Below are positions 54,614-64,000 of a stretch of DNA of 64,000 bases, piece by piece. How positions within the stretch are numbered: position 1 is the first letter of the stretch; every line of letters begins with the position of its first letter. This DNA comes from Veillonella parvula (GTDB lineage Bacteria; Bacillota; Negativicutes; Veillonellales; Veillonellaceae). Position numbers and translations under genes: made by a program. The stretch lies in NCBI RefSeq assembly GCF_902810435.1, contig NZ_LR778174.1, positions 536,001-600,000 on the forward strand, given 5' to 3'. The notes below the pieces were generated by a model. That model saw only the letters and a list, made by a program, of their open reading frames with translations. It was not told the origin of the DNA and did no database searches.

Positions 54614-56023
54614 ATGTTAGACCGTATACAACGATGGCTTTCAATAGACACCATGTTGCCTGTTGCAGAACGATTAGGACCTGTAGGAACTACAAAGCAG
54701 CTATATGGTAATTATTTAAAAATAGCTTGGCCAGCTACATTACAAGGCTTGATGTTACAATTTATGACTGCCATTGATTTGGCGATGGTTGGTGCCTTAG
54801 GTGCGTCAGCTCTTGCTTCGGTAGGCATTATGGGTCAACCTGAGATGGTAATGCTCATCTTTTGTCGAGCCTTATCCATTGCTGTGACAGCAATTATAGC
54901 TCGTCGTCATGGTGAAGGCGATGTAGATGGTATGAATGCCGTACTCAAGCAATCTATTTTATTGAATTTTTTAATTTATGTACCGTTATTATTGATATGT
55001 TTCTTGAACTTAGAGCATATTCTACGTTTTACGGGTGCTGAAGATGGCTATATTGAAACAGCCGTTTGGTATGGTCGTTTCATAGTTATTAGCTTAATAT
55101 TTCAGTCCTTTAGCCAAATCGTAGGGGCTGCACTCATTGGATATGGTAACACTAAAGTTATTTTTAAATCTAATGTAGTAGGGAATATTTTGAATACGAT
55201 AATGAATTTCTTCTTAATTTATGGTATTGGTTTCTTCCCTGAACTTGGCGTTATGGGGGCAGGTGTATCCACTATGATCAGTAGTGCTATTATTGCATTA
55301 TTGTTGTTGCGTACGATTTCACAACATACTTCTACTGGATTAACATTGCGCCATCCGTCGAAATGGACTTTTGAAAGGCCCGTATTACATACAATGTTTC
55401 ATGTCGGTGGCAGTTCTTTAGGAGAACAGTTCTTTGAGCGGTTCGGTATGTATACATACACTATGATTGTTGCTTCCTTAGGTGCGGTACCTTTAGCAGC
55501 ACATTACGTATGTATGAATTTAATGGATATATTTTACTATTTTGCGATGGGTCTTGGATTTGCAGGTGCATCACATACGGGGCAAAGTCTGGGACACAAA
55601 CGACCAGATATTGCACGTACTTATGGTAAAATTGGTGCTCGTATTGGTTTAGTCGTGGGCCTTGTAAGTGCATTAATCTTTATTGGTCCTGGTGATTTTT
55701 TAGTACAGTTATATACTCGTGAAAGTGATGTTGTTACACTTTCAGCCACTTTGATGGGCATTATGGCTATCGCTGCATTCCCTCAAGCATTACAGCAAGT
55801 GTATTCCGGTGTGTTGAAAGGGGCAGGAGATACATATTACATCATGAAATATTCTCTTGTAAGCGTAGCAATCATTCGTCCTATTATTACTTATTTATTG
55901 TGCATTACACTAGGTTTAGGGCTTTTTGGGGCATGGTTATCTTTGTGCTTCGATCAGTCTCTAAGATTATGTTGTTCTTATTTGAGATTTATTCGAGGAA
56001 CATGGCAACATAAGGTTGTTTAA
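54614..56023 (+). CDS. MATE-family multidrug/metabolite exporter
   Basis: A 469-residue protein with 12 membrane segments in two halves. KIAWPATLQGLMLQFMTAIDLAMVGALGASALASVGIM is the classic MATE N-terminus, and VLHTMFHVGGSSLGEQFFERFG starts the second half. The pump uses Na+ or H+ gradients to export cationic compounds. AGGAGATAGG precedes the start. The substrate is unknown. The gene is flanked by terminators, so it is likely monocistronic. Confidence 0.9.
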   Translation: MLDRIQRWLSIDTMLPVAERLGPVGTTKQLYGNYLKIAWPATLQGLMLQFMTAIDLAMVGALGASALASVGIMGQPEMVMLIFCRALSIAVTAIIARRHGEGDVDGMNAVLKQSILLNFLIYVPLLLICFLNLEHILRFTGAEDGYIETAVWYGRFIVISLIFQSFSQIVGAALIGYGNTKVIFKSNVVGNILNTIMNFFLIYGIGFFPELGVMGAGVSTMISSAIIALLLLRTISQHTSTGLTLRHPSKWTFERPVLHTMFHVGGSSLGEQFFERFGMYTYTMIVASLGAVPLAAHYVCMNLMDIFYYFAMGLGFAGASHTGQSLGHKRPDIARTYGKIGARIGLVVGLVSALIFIGPGDFLVQLYTRESDVVTLSATLMGIMAIAAFPQALQQVYSGVLKGAGDTYYIMKYSLVSVAIIRPIITYLLCITLGLGLFGAWLSLCFDQSLRLCCSYLRFIRGTWQHKVV

Positions 56024-56216
56024 TGAGATGTAAATTCTTTTTTACATTGAAAGTTTTAGAAGGATTCATGAAAAAGAAGTGAATAAACTCTTGTCTATTA
56101 AAAATTTTTGATGTACAATACGTAATGTGAAAAAAATGACACATTGGGGAATGTGTTATCTGACCAGAAACTTCTGATTTCACGTATATATGTAAGGGAT
56201 ATACATATGAAATGAT

Positions 56217-56250
56217 AAAAGCTTCCTTAGTGCATAAGGGAGCTTTTATT
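56217..56250 (+). terminator. Terminator after the MATE gene
   Basis: A 13-base arm AAAAGCTTCCTTA pairs with TAAGGGAGCTTTT over a 5-base loop, followed by T-rich sequence. It lies nearly 200 bases past the stop codon; the interval 56024-56216 shows no gene. Confidence 0.7.
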
Positions 56251-56575
56251 CGTTCAATTATAGTTAGATTTATTAGTATATATAATAATGATTTTGATGA
56301 ACTTATAAGACCAGTAATTTTATTATTGTTAGAGAATCTTAAAAAAGATAAATAGTATTATAATTTCGGGAATATAATATGTGCAGAGAATCGCAGTGAT
56401 TCGGCAATAGAGAGGGTTTAAATATTTATATTTATAATATTTATAGATAGATATAACTAAAAATTCATCAAATATTCATGAAGAATATTGAATTATATTG
56501 AAAAATTGTGTAAAATATAAGCATATTATTACTAAAGCCTAAGTATTATAAGGGCTGTTTTTGGAGGGAATTATA
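56251..56575 (+). other. Gene-free AT-rich leader of the OmpA-type gene
   Basis: No coding sequence is seen. The last 120 bases are very AT-rich and may hold an A/T-tract promoter, as expected for a highly expressed outer-membrane protein, but no convincing -35/-10 pair was found. A GGAGGG ribosome site ends it. Confidence 0.5.
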
Positions 56576-57613
56576 ATGAATAAAAAATTATTAGCTTTAT
56601 TGGCAGTTGCTGCTGTAGGTGTGTCCGTAGCAGGTGCAACTCCTCAAACTCAATTCAATAAAGGTGAGTTTCAAGTTGATCTTGGTGCGTCTGATTCTAA
56701 AGCAAAAACTAAAGCTTGGACTTCTGATGCAAAATGGAACTTTGATGGTGGTGTAACATACGCTTTTACAGATAAAACAGCGTTGCAATACCAATACCAT
56801 GGTTTGAATGATAAAATGTTCGGCACTAGCTATAGTGATAGAATGCAAGAAGTTAATTTGATTCAATCCTTGAACAAAAATTTCGCAGTATATGGTGGTT
56901 ATGCTCACATTTCTGGTGATACATTCCCTAAAGCAAATAATATTGCTCAATTAGGTGTAATTGGTAAAGCTAACCTTGGCTCCAAAGTAGACGTTTATGG
57001 TAAAGCGGGTGTAGGGACTAAGAGAACTACTACTTGGGAAGCAGGTTTAGGTTATAAAGTTAACCAAGACTGGGATATTAATGCAGGGTATCGTTATATC
57101 AATACTAAACGTGATGATAAGTCTAATATTTCCTTCCAAGGTCCTGTAATAGGATTATCTTACCGTTTCGGTGGTCACAAATCCGTAGCTCCTGTATACA
57201 CTCCAGCGCCAGCTCCTGTATACACTCCGGCTCCAGCTCCTACTGTAGAAGCGCCTGCATATAAAACTCCTAAATTGGATTACTATGTACAATCTATCTA
57301 CTTTGACTCCGACCAAGATGTTGCTCGTGCAGACCAATATCCAAACTTAACAGCTGCTGTAAATGCTGCTAACCAATATTCTCAAGACCAAGTTAAATTG
57401 ATGGGTAACGCTGATACTGATGCAAATCCTCAATACAACATTGCTTTGTCTGAACGCCGCGTACAACATGTGGCTCAATATTTAGTTAACCATGGTGTAT
57501 CTGCCGATCGTCTTATCGGTATTGCTAATGGTGATGTTAAACCAGTTGCAACTAACTCTACAGCAGCAGGTAAAGCTGAAAACCGTCGTGTAGACGTTTA
57601 TATTCATCGCTAA
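56576..57613 (+). CDS. OmpA-type outer-membrane protein
   Basis: A 345-residue protein. The signal peptide (MNKKLLALLAVAAVGVSVAGA) is followed by an eight-strand-type beta-barrel region up to GPVIGLSYRFGG (about residue 200). A hinge with the repeated PAPVYTPAPAPV motif follows, then an OmpA C-terminal peptidoglycan-binding domain (YYVQSIYFDSDQD, LMGNADTDANPQYNIALSERRVQHVAQYL, ENRRVDVYIHR). ATG 56576 has GGAGGG seven bases upstream. It tethers the outer membrane to peptidoglycan. This protein is a strong sign of a diderm cell. Confidence 0.92.
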   Translation: MNKKLLALLAVAAVGVSVAGATPQTQFNKGEFQVDLGASDSKAKTKAWTSDAKWNFDGGVTYAFTDKTALQYQYHGLNDKMFGTSYSDRMQEVNLIQSLNKNFAVYGGYAHISGDTFPKANNIAQLGVIGKANLGSKVDVYGKAGVGTKRTTTWEAGLGYKVNQDWDINAGYRYINTKRDDKSNISFQGPVIGLSYRFGGHKSVAPVYTPAPAPVYTPAPAPTVEAPAYKTPKLDYYVQSIYFDSDQDVARADQYPNLTAAVNAANQYSQDQVKLMGNADTDANPQYNIALSERRVQHVAQYLVNHGVSADRLIGIANGDVKPVATNSTAAGKAENRRVDVYIHR

Positions 57614-57644
57614 TCTCTAGACTTATCTAGATTAGTCCTATAAT

Positions 57645-57711
57645 AAGTCCACCTTCAATTATGCTCTCTTGTTTATCGAGAATTCGAGCATGCGACAAGG
57701 TGGACTTTTGT
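57645..57711 (+). terminator. Terminator of the OmpA-type gene
   Basis: AAGTCCACCTT / AAGGTGGACTT close an arm of about 60 bases with an inner CTCGAATTCTCGAT-type pairing, followed by TTTT. Confidence 0.75.
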
Positions 57712-57839
57712 GTTATACTAAAATTGCATACAATCCTAGGTCATACAATGTTCATTATGCTTTGGTAATGTATGCGATGTGAGAATCGTATAGTTATATA
57801 GGTGTAGCTTATTAATAGTGTTATGTGAAGTAGGTTATT

Positions 57840-58961
57840 ATGAAAGAATTCAAATATTACAAACAGCTCATAGGAGCTATTATACTAGCGGGCATTATGA
57901 TTATGATGGCACTACGTATAAGTGATATTGCTAGTGGTCTTGACGCTATCTTTACGGCTTTTGTTCCGCTCATTGTGGGTGCTTGTATTGCTTTCGTATT
58001 GGATATTCTAGTCGTTCGTTATGAACGATGGCTATGGCCTAAGTGTGACTCTGGATGGAAGTATAAAATACGTCGCCCGTTGAGTCTTTTGCTATCCTTT
58101 GTAACAATTAGTGTTATTGTGTATTTTATTGCTCGGATGGCTTTACCTCAATTGATTCATTCTATGTCGATTATTGTAGCTGCATCACCGCAATTGTATA
58201 CGGATTTCCAAACATGGATGCAACATATTACAGAAACCATTCCAATGGCGTCGAATCAAACGATTATAGATGCCCTAAGTGGAGAGAATATTGCTAAATA
58301 TACTCGTGAATGGGGGACAAAAGGTGGCACATATATTGTAAATGCAATGGGCACCGTATTGTCTTGGACTTTGAACATAGGTCTTGGCTTAATTTTTGCT
58401 GTTTATATGTTGCTTGATAAGGAACGCCTTATGTTACAAGGTAAACGTATATTAAAGGCTTATGCATCAGATGAGTGGGTAAATCGAGTTAGTTATGTAA
58501 CTCGTGTAGCAGTTCAAACATTCAGTAATTTTTTTGTAGGTCAGTTTATAGATGCCTTGGTTCTAGGCGTGATGGTAGGTATTACTTTATGGCTATTTAA
58601 TATTGAATATGCTACAACGATTGCTTGTGTAATTGGTCTAACTGGTTTGATTCCACTATTAGGTATTTATGTTGGTGGTATCATTGGAGCCGTTATGCTA
58701 CTTACTGTTAGCCCTATGGATGCTCTTATCTATGTAATTATTCTGGAGATACTACATCAAATTGAAAGTAACTTTATTTATCCTAAAATTGTAGGTAACT
58801 CTGTTGGATTACCAGGTTTGTGGGTATTTGCTGCTGTTATCGTAGGCGGTAGTTTGATGGGGGTTACTGGTATGTTGATCGGTGTACCTTTAGTGGCTAC
58901 ATGCTATAAATTGATTATGACTGATGTAGATGGACGACTTGCATCTAATGAAGGTTTATAG
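57840..58961 (+). CDS. AI-2E-family transporter (PerM/UPF0118)
   Basis: A 373-residue membrane protein with seven or eight hydrophobic segments. FVPLIVGACIAFVLDILVVRYERWLW, GLIFAVYMLLDKERL, FVGQFIDALVLGVMVGI, GLTGLIPLLGIYVGGIIGA and the C-terminal SNFIYPKIVGNSVGLPGLWVF are family hallmarks. Members export autoinducer-2 or act as Na+/H+ antiporters or general permeases. The function here is open. The ribosome site before ATG 57840 is weak (AAGTAGG). Confidence 0.85.
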   Translation: MKEFKYYKQLIGAIILAGIMIMMALRISDIASGLDAIFTAFVPLIVGACIAFVLDILVVRYERWLWPKCDSGWKYKIRRPLSLLLSFVTISVIVYFIARMALPQLIHSMSIIVAASPQLYTDFQTWMQHITETIPMASNQTIIDALSGENIAKYTREWGTKGGTYIVNAMGTVLSWTLNIGLGLIFAVYMLLDKERLMLQGKRILKAYASDEWVNRVSYVTRVAVQTFSNFFVGQFIDALVLGVMVGITLWLFNIEYATTIACVIGLTGLIPLLGIYVGGIIGAVMLLTVSPMDALIYVIILEILHQIESNFIYPKIVGNSVGLPGLWVFAAVIVGGSLMGVTGMLIGVPLVATCYKLIMTDVDGRLASNEGL

Positions 58962-59088
58962 TATATTGTCTAAATGATATGACTATTTACATATTTTTCG
59001 TGTTGCTGAATATAGCATGAACTTATAGAAATTCTAGTGTACTAATAGTTTGATTAATAGAAACATGGTATCTAGTAGGAGGATTATA

Positions 59089-59745
59089 ATGAATAAAAAG
59101 TTGATTTCTATGGCATTAACGGGGGTATTAGCAGTGGGCATGTTATCCGTTGCTACACCAAGTGTGGCAGATGCACGCAAAACAAAGCCTGAAACAAGTA
59201 CGGATATTTCTGTAAAACGTGCACCTGGCGAGTCCATAGTTATGACTATGAGCCAAATTGGAACTATTTTCCAAAATCGCTATCCTAATGCGGCGCTTCA
59301 TTCTGTAGAGCTCAACTCTAATGACTTGAACTATGGTTATAAAGTAGTTGGTTATAGTAAGTATCATCAGTACAAGATGAAAATTGATGTAATCACTGGT
59401 AATGCTTCTGATATGGAAGAGGGGGGCAAACCTAAGAAAGTTATTGGTGAGATTTTTAATAAAGATAAAGTTATTGAATCAACACAAGCAGAACGTGTTG
59501 CAAAACAACAACTTGGAAATGATGCTGTTATGAAGGGCTGGAAAATTGAAGCTCATAATGGTAAAGTTTTATACTATGTGACTATGCATCAAGATGGTAA
59601 AAAAGTAGTTGTTACAGTAGATGCTGAGACAGGTGCTTATGTAGAACAATCTAAATCCTATAAATTACCACCTGAGCCAGATCAAGGCTTCGATGGTCGT
59701 AAAACAAATCTCGTTTGGGGTTCTGATATAGATATGGGCCGCTAA
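59089..59745 (+). CDS. Secreted PepSY-like protein
   Basis: A 218-residue protein with a signal peptide (MNKKLISMALTGVLAVGMLSVATPSVADA). Two PepSY-like units follow: one around MTMSQIGTIFQNRYPNAALHSVELN to IDVITGNASDMEE, and a second, AERVAKQQLG to VTVDAETGAYVEQSK. PepSY domains occur in secreted inhibitors and cell-envelope regulators. AGGAGG lies before ATG 59089, and an upstream ATG has no ribosome site. Its partner is unknown. Confidence 0.78.
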   Translation: MNKKLISMALTGVLAVGMLSVATPSVADARKTKPETSTDISVKRAPGESIVMTMSQIGTIFQNRYPNAALHSVELNSNDLNYGYKVVGYSKYHQYKMKIDVITGNASDMEEGGKPKKVIGEIFNKDKVIESTQAERVAKQQLGNDAVMKGWKIEAHNGKVLYYVTMHQDGKKVVVTVDAETGAYVEQSKSYKLPPEPDQGFDGRKTNLVWGSDIDMGR

Positions 59746-59768
59746 CCTATCTATTGATGATTAATAAG

Positions 59769-59803
59769 AAAAGAGCCGAAGGCAATGCCTTTGGCTCTTT
59801 TTT
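59769..59803 (+). terminator. Terminator of the PepSY-like gene
   Basis: A 15-bp stem with one mismatch-free core AAAAGAGCCGAAGGC / GCCTTTGGCTCTTTT (one G-T pair) and T run. Confidence 0.9.
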
Positions 59804-59934
59804 GCGATTCCGATACTATAAAATATCGGTTGATAGTGCTCTTATGTTAGAATATTTTTTTTACAATAGATATGTTTGCAACAAAAGGACTGCGCCTAGG
59901 TTTAGTCCTTTTATTATTTATAACTATAGTTGTA

Positions 59935-61452
59935 TTACCAACGATTTTCGTAGTACACTTGTGTCCACATGATAACCTCGACGAGGGATGGATGTGGGCT
60001 CATAGTTTCGCCTACAGTGATAACGGATCTAGGGTCCATTTCACGAGTAATACCTTTTTCACGTAAACGTTTAGTGCGTTCAGAAGCGATTTCTTCATTG
60101 ATGGCTGTCAACGGAGTTACACCACTATTCATAAGGTTCACATAAGGCTGGAAGAGGATAGAGGCTTGAGGACCTACGACATGCATACCAAGGATATGGT
60201 TGGTGTCTTTATCTACCACAATTTTTACAAATCCATCGTTTATATCTCCAGGGTTGATACCCATTGCATAGCCTTTTGCAGTGGAGGAGTAGAAGTTCTT
60301 CCCAACTCCTACATTGTAACCCGCTTTGATAGCTTCAGCCTCTGTGAGACCTACACTACCAATTTCAGGATAGGAGAAAGTAACTTTTGGTAATGTATCA
60401 TACCTTGCCCAACGGTAATCATCTTCACTTGTTGCATAGAAGAGATTGTGAGCAATGATATCTGCTTCGTAGTTTGCACGGTGACGGAATGCCGGCTCCC
60501 CATTGACATCACCTAAAGCGTAGATACCATCAACGGATGTTTCTAAGAATTCGTTAGTTTTGATCCAGCCTTTAGGCCGTGTTTCAATACCAGTATTTTC
60601 TAGGTGAAGTTCTTCCACAGCTGGACGGATACCTGCAGCTACAAGGATTTCTTCAACTTTAGTTTCTGTAATTTCGCCAGTAGTACGATCTTTAGTAACT
60701 ACTACTTTAAGGCCATCCTCTTGGCGGATTTCAACAGTGTCTTGGTTTAGAAGTACGTTAATACCACGTTCTCTGTAGTTGTTAAGCAAGTGTTCCGATA
60801 TATCTGCATCTTCTTTAGGAACTAAACGTACATTATGTTGTAGAATTGTTACTTTTGTACCAGCGGAATCAAATACATGAGCGAACTCAACACCAATCGG
60901 ACCCGCACCAAGTACAGCAAGGGATTTATATGGCTGTTTAGGGAATTTATCACCAAAGAGACTTTCACTAGTAAGGAAACCTGATTCTTGAAGACCAGGT
61001 ACATTTGGAACATTACTATAGCCACCAGTACCAAGGATAATTATAGGCGCTGTAATTTCTACAATGCCAGACCCATCGTTAAGATGGATGTTCATCACTG
61101 TATCAGATACAAAGCTTGCTGCACCACGATACACATCTACGTTGTCATAGGCATTGTAATAATCATAGATGCCTGCAGATTCGTCAATTTTATGCCAAGT
61201 ACGCTTGGACACTGTGTCCCAGTCCATAGTAGCAGGTCCAACGTTAACGCCAATTTTTTTGAATTCTTTTGTTTCTTGAATTGCATTAGCTGCTGTAACC
61301 ATAACTTTTGTAGGAATACAACCGCGAGTTAGACATGTACCACCAAATTTACCTTTTTCTATGATTGCCACTTTAAGGCCTTTTTTGAGCGCAGCATCAG
61401 CTACGATGGTTGCGCCGCCTGTACCAACTACAATAATATCGTATTGTTTCAT
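59935..61452 (-). CDS. Dihydrolipoamide-dehydrogenase-like flavoprotein (class I disulfide reductase)
   Basis: A 505-residue FAD/NAD(P) enzyme. FAD motif VVGTGGATIVADAALKKG, redox disulfide C40-x4-C45 in GGTCLTRGCIPTK, NAD motif AVLGAGPIGVEFAHVFDSAGTKVT, FAD site DGIYALGDVNGEP, and a C-terminal HPSLVE catalytic His-Glu pair. It carries an extra segment of about 30 residues before that pair (INEEIASERTKRLREKGITREMDPRS), which typical Lpd lacks. No 2-oxoacid dehydrogenase gene is adjacent. It may therefore be a different disulfide or thiol reductase. Confidence 0.82.
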   Translation of the reverse strand: MKQYDIIVVGTGGATIVADAALKKGLKVAIIEKGKFGGTCLTRGCIPTKVMVTAANAIQETKEFKKIGVNVGPATMDWDTVSKRTWHKIDESAGIYDYYNAYDNVDVYRGAASFVSDTVMNIHLNDGSGIVEITAPIIILGTGGYSNVPNVPGLQESGFLTSESLFGDKFPKQPYKSLAVLGAGPIGVEFAHVFDSAGTKVTILQHNVRLVPKEDADISEHLLNNYRERGINVLLNQDTVEIRQEDGLKVVVTKDRTTGEITETKVEEILVAAGIRPAVEELHLENTGIETRPKGWIKTNEFLETSVDGIYALGDVNGEPAFRHRANYEADIIAHNLFYATSEDDYRWARYDTLPKVTFSYPEIGSVGLTEAEAIKAGYNVGVGKNFYSSTAKGYAMGINPGDINDGFVKIVVDKDTNHILGMHVVGPQASILFQPYVNLMNSGVTPLTAINEEIASERTKRLREKGITREMDPRSVITVGETMSPHPSLVEVIMWTQVYYENRW

Positions 61453-61660
61453 GTTGATTCCTTCCTATATATCTACTAATAGTTATTATCATTAACTATA
61501 TTATACCACTACATTGAAGAAAATCAATATAGTTTGTTAGTGATTGGTGAAAGTTTATATTTAGTTTATCCAAATACATAATATTATTTCCAGAAAATTA
61601 AGAGACGCGGATATATGTAACTTTCACAAAGTCCTATAAAAGAATGTACAATTAGTTTAC

Positions 61661-61698
61661 AAAAAAAAAAGACGGTCCCAAAGGACCGTCTAAAAAAA
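61661..61698 (-). terminator. Terminator of sstT
   Basis: A 9-bp stem AGACGGTCC / GGACCGTCT with a 4-base loop is followed on the minus strand by a T10 run. An A-run on the other side makes it possibly bidirectional. Confidence 0.9.
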
Positions 61699-61700
61699 TT

Positions 61701-62921
61701 TTAGTTCCAATCTTGATGATAACCGCGTTTTGCATAATCAGCAGTAGCAGTGAAGAGGATATCTGTGCTAGAGTTAAGTGCAGTTTCCGTGGAATCTTGT
61801 AATACCCCGATAATAAAGCCTACGCCTACAACTTGCATTGCTACATCATTGGATATACCGAATAGGGAACAAGCCAATGGAATAAGTAACAAGGAACCGC
61901 CTGCAACACCGGAAGCCCCACATGCACCTATAGTGGCAATAACAGATAATAGGATTGCGGTAGGAATATCTACAACGATACCTAATGTATGCGCCGCAGC
62001 TAATGTCATGATTGTGATTGTAATTGCTGCACCACCCATATTGATTGTGGCTCCTAATGGAATGGATACGGAATACATATCTGGATTAAGTTTCAATCGT
62101 TTGGCTAAATCAAGGTTTACGGGAATGTTTGCAGCAGAACTACGTGTAAAGAACGCATAGATTGCAGATTCTCGTAAGCATTTAAATACCAATGGGTATG
62201 GATTACGACGAAGGTAAATAAAGGATAAAATTGGATTGATTACTAGTGCTACAAAGATCATAGAACCAAGTAATAATACGAGTAATTGAAAGTATCCAAT
62301 CAAGGCTTCGATGCCGTTAGTAGCAATGGATTCTGCTACAAGGCCCATAATACCAAGAGGGGCGAATCGAATGATCCAACCTACTACAGTAGTAATAGCT
62401 TGTGCAATGGACTCCATAACTTCCTTCGTATTCATCGGTGCATGGCGTAAAGCACCACCAATGATAAGTGCCCAACCTAAAATACCGATGTAGTTAGCAG
62501 TCATTAATGCTTTTACAGGATTATCAACTACATTTTTTAGTAATGTTGTCATAACCTCTACGATACCTTGAGGTGGTGCGGCATCGGCTGCACCTGCTGC
62601 TAGGTGTAATGTAGTAGGGAAAAAGAAACTTACGATTACTGCTAAAGCCGCAGATAGGAATGTACCTAGTAAATATAAGGTTATAACAGAGCCCATACCT
62701 GTTTTTTGTCCAGAGCGATGTTTACTAATCGCAGCGATTACTAAGAAAAATACGAGGATAGGGGCAATACCTTTTAGCGCTCCAACGAAGAGGACTCCTA
62801 ATAAAGCAAGTTCATTGGCCACATCTGGCACATAAAGAGCAGTTAAAATACCAATAATCAAACCTATGATAATTTGTTGGATTAGACTGACTCTATTGAT
62901 TGATTTTACAAATCGATTCAT
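61701..62921 (-). CDS. sstT: SstT, Na+/serine-threonine symporter
   Basis: A 406-residue member of the dicarboxylate/amino-acid:cation symporter family. The opening [17 protein letters not shown] and [59 protein letters not shown] and [19 protein letters not shown] are diagnostic for SstT. I start at 62921 with GGAGTG upstream; the ORF's earlier start overlaps that site. It is monocistronic. Confidence 0.94.
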   Translation of the reverse strand: MNRFVKSINRVSLIQQIIIGLIIGILTALYVPDVANELALLGVLFVGALKGIAPILVFFLVIAAISKHRSGQKTGMGSVITLYLLGTFLSAALAVIVSFFFPTTLHLAAGAADAAPPQGIVEVMTTLLKNVVDNPVKALMTANYIGILGWALIIGGALRHAPMNTKEVMESIAQAITTVVGWIIRFAPLGIMGLVAESIATNGIEALIGYFQLLVLLLGSMIFVALVINPILSFIYLRRNPYPLVFKCLRESAIYAFFTRSSAANIPVNLDLAKRLKLNPDMYSVSIPLGATINMGGAAITITIMTLAAAHTLGIVVDIPTAILLSVIATIGACGASGVAGGSLLLIPLACSLFGISNDVAMQVVGVGFIIGVLQDSTETALNSSTDILFTATADYAKRGYHQDWN

Positions 62922-63267
62922 AGTACACTCCAATACTTATATAAAAACAAATAAAACTCCATGATAAAGTATCCTTTCAACATGGACATATGTCATTATA
63001 CAACGAACATGAAATGGTGGCAATAGATATTATAATCGATATTTGTATATATTTATTATGAATATAGGTAAAAAATAGATATGTGTGTTTAGTTCTATAT
63101 TATGTAGCGGAAAATACTAAATACCAGTGTTTTTAGTAGATATGTATATATTACATAGTCACTATATAGAGTATATATATTAGGATTCTTTTTAGCGTTC
63201 CTATAGTGTGGTATACTATGCCATATATAATTCTTGAACATAGTTCTTGATTTGTGAAAGGTCCATA
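62922..63267. other. Intergenic region between divergent sstT and menG
   Basis: These 346 AT-rich bases separate two divergent genes and must hold both promoters. A TATACT at 63212-63217 may be the menG -10. No coding sequence or RNA structure was seen. Confidence 0.5.
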
Positions 63268-64000
63268 ATGAATACTAAAGAATTTAAAACGTATGCAGAT
63301 AAAGAGAAATTTGTACAAGGCGTTTTTTCTAATATTGCAAAAAACTATGACTTAATGAATACGGTGTTAAGCTTTGGACAAGATTATTTTTGGCGTAAAT
63401 TCTCTGTAAAAGCGATGAATATCGGTCCTCACCAATATGTACTTGATGTGGCATGTGGCACTTGTGTATTTACGAAGGAAGCATTATGTCAAGAGCCCAC
63501 TTTGAAGGTAGAGGCATTAGATTTTAATAGTGAAATGTTAAATCAAGGTCGTGTTCGTATTGAGGCTGCTGGTTTACTTAATCAAGTAAATTTAGTACAA
63601 GGTGATGCCATGGCCTTACCATATGAGGATAATACATTTGATGCTGCAATGAGTGGCTTTGCAATGCGAAATGTTCCAGATATTAAGCAGGTATTGTCTG
63701 AAATGCAACGCGTGGTAAAACCAGGGGGGAAGGTTGTGGTGTTAGAACTTGCAAAACCAAGTATGTTTGGGTTTAAACAGTTATATAACTTCTATTTTTC
63801 ATATATATTGCCTATTATAGGAAAATTGAGCAAAGATAACTCTTCCTATGCCTGGCTTCCAGAATCTTTACGTAGATACCCTCATCAAAGTGAGATTTTA
63901 GAAATCTGGAAATCTCTAGGATATGAAAATGCCACCTATCATGAATTGACAGGCGGCATTGTAGCTGTACACGAAGGTGTGGTACCGGAAAATTCTATTG
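63268..64000 (+). CDS. menG: MenG/UbiE methyltransferase, 3' end beyond window
   Basis: The first 244 codons of a SAM-dependent methyltransferase that methylates demethylmenaquinone. VQGVFSNIAKNYDLMNTVLSFGQDYFWR, DVACGTCVFTKEA (the SAM motif), ALDFNSEMLNQGR, GDAMALPYEDNTFDAAMSGFAMRNVPD and RVVKPGGKVVVLELAKP identify the family. The usual DVCCGTGD motif reads DVACGTCV here. GAAAGG is upstream of ATG 63268. The family is about 235-250 residues long, so almost the whole gene is present. Confidence 0.92.
   Translation, partial: MNTKEFKTYADKEKFVQGVFSNIAKNYDLMNTVLSFGQDYFWRKFSVKAMNIGPHQYVLDVACGTCVFTKEALCQEPTLKVEALDFNSEMLNQGRVRIEAAGLLNQVNLVQGDAMALPYEDNTFDAAMSGFAMRNVPDIKQVLSEMQRVVKPGGKVVVLELAKPSMFGFKQLYNFYFSYILPIIGKLSKDNSSYAWLPESLRRYPHQSEILEIWKSLGYENATYHELTGGIVAVHEGVVPENSI

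Overview
The window looks like chromosome from a low-GC diderm Firmicute of the Negativicutes, most probably an oral Veillonella. This is inferred from gene content and not from a marker comparison. Gram-positive-type housekeeping genes (ClpL, YerC, TPP-controlled thi operon, MetNI) sit beside outer-membrane proteins (an OmpA-type porin and a 3040-residue trimeric autotransporter).

Layout. 0-8 kb: the 5' part of metQ, menA, two secreted paralogues of unknown function, a ridA/cyuA pair, an unknown membrane protein, an Fsr-like exporter, tRNA-Ser and tadA. 8-20.4 kb: a UPF0126/TRIC membrane protein, a DUF4127 protein with an acyltransferase, then dat-metN-metI-yerC, a TauE-type permease, an SDR oxidoreductase, a LEA-like membrane protein with a YkvA-type protein, a hotdog thioesterase overlapping murI, and a CofE-like protein. 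20.5-28.2 kb: a HyuA-like protein overlapping a histone-deacetylase-family hydrolase, rph-rdgB-yfcE, speD and malic enzyme. 28.4-28.9 kb: tRNA-Pro, tRNA-Gly and tRNA-Arg behind a consensus promoter.

28.9-33.3 kb is the accessory region, downstream of tRNA-Arg and visibly more AT-rich. It holds a tyrosine-recombinase pseudogene with two in-frame TAA codons, a small membrane protein, a 41-codon proline-rich gene missed by simple ORF calling, a decayed IS200-type insertion sequence, and an Abi_2 (AbiD/AbiF-type) HEPN protein. Directly behind that gene is a compact transcription unit with its own promoter, a 7-bp tetraloop hairpin and a strong terminator. This is best explained as an AbiF-linked structured RNA, and the pair as an RNA-controlled toxin or anti-phage module.

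33.4-45 kb: clpL behind repeated AGTCAAA heptads (CtsR-like), then a TPP riboswitch and thiC-thiS-thiG-thiH-thiF-thiE, then a 5-oxoprolinase operon (pxpA, NRAMP-like permease, pxpB, pxpC). 45-54.4 kb is one giant trimeric autotransporter adhesin. Its eight repeat modules are spaced by exact multiples of 21 bp, and it carries a coiled-coil tail after the membrane anchor. 54.6-64 kb: a MATE exporter, an OmpA-type protein, an AI-2E-family permease, a PepSY-like secreted protein, a dihydrolipoamide-dehydrogenase-like flavoprotein, sstT, and menG running off the right edge. menA near the left edge and menG at the right edge both serve menaquinone synthesis.

All functional names come from recognising motifs by eye. 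No database search was run.
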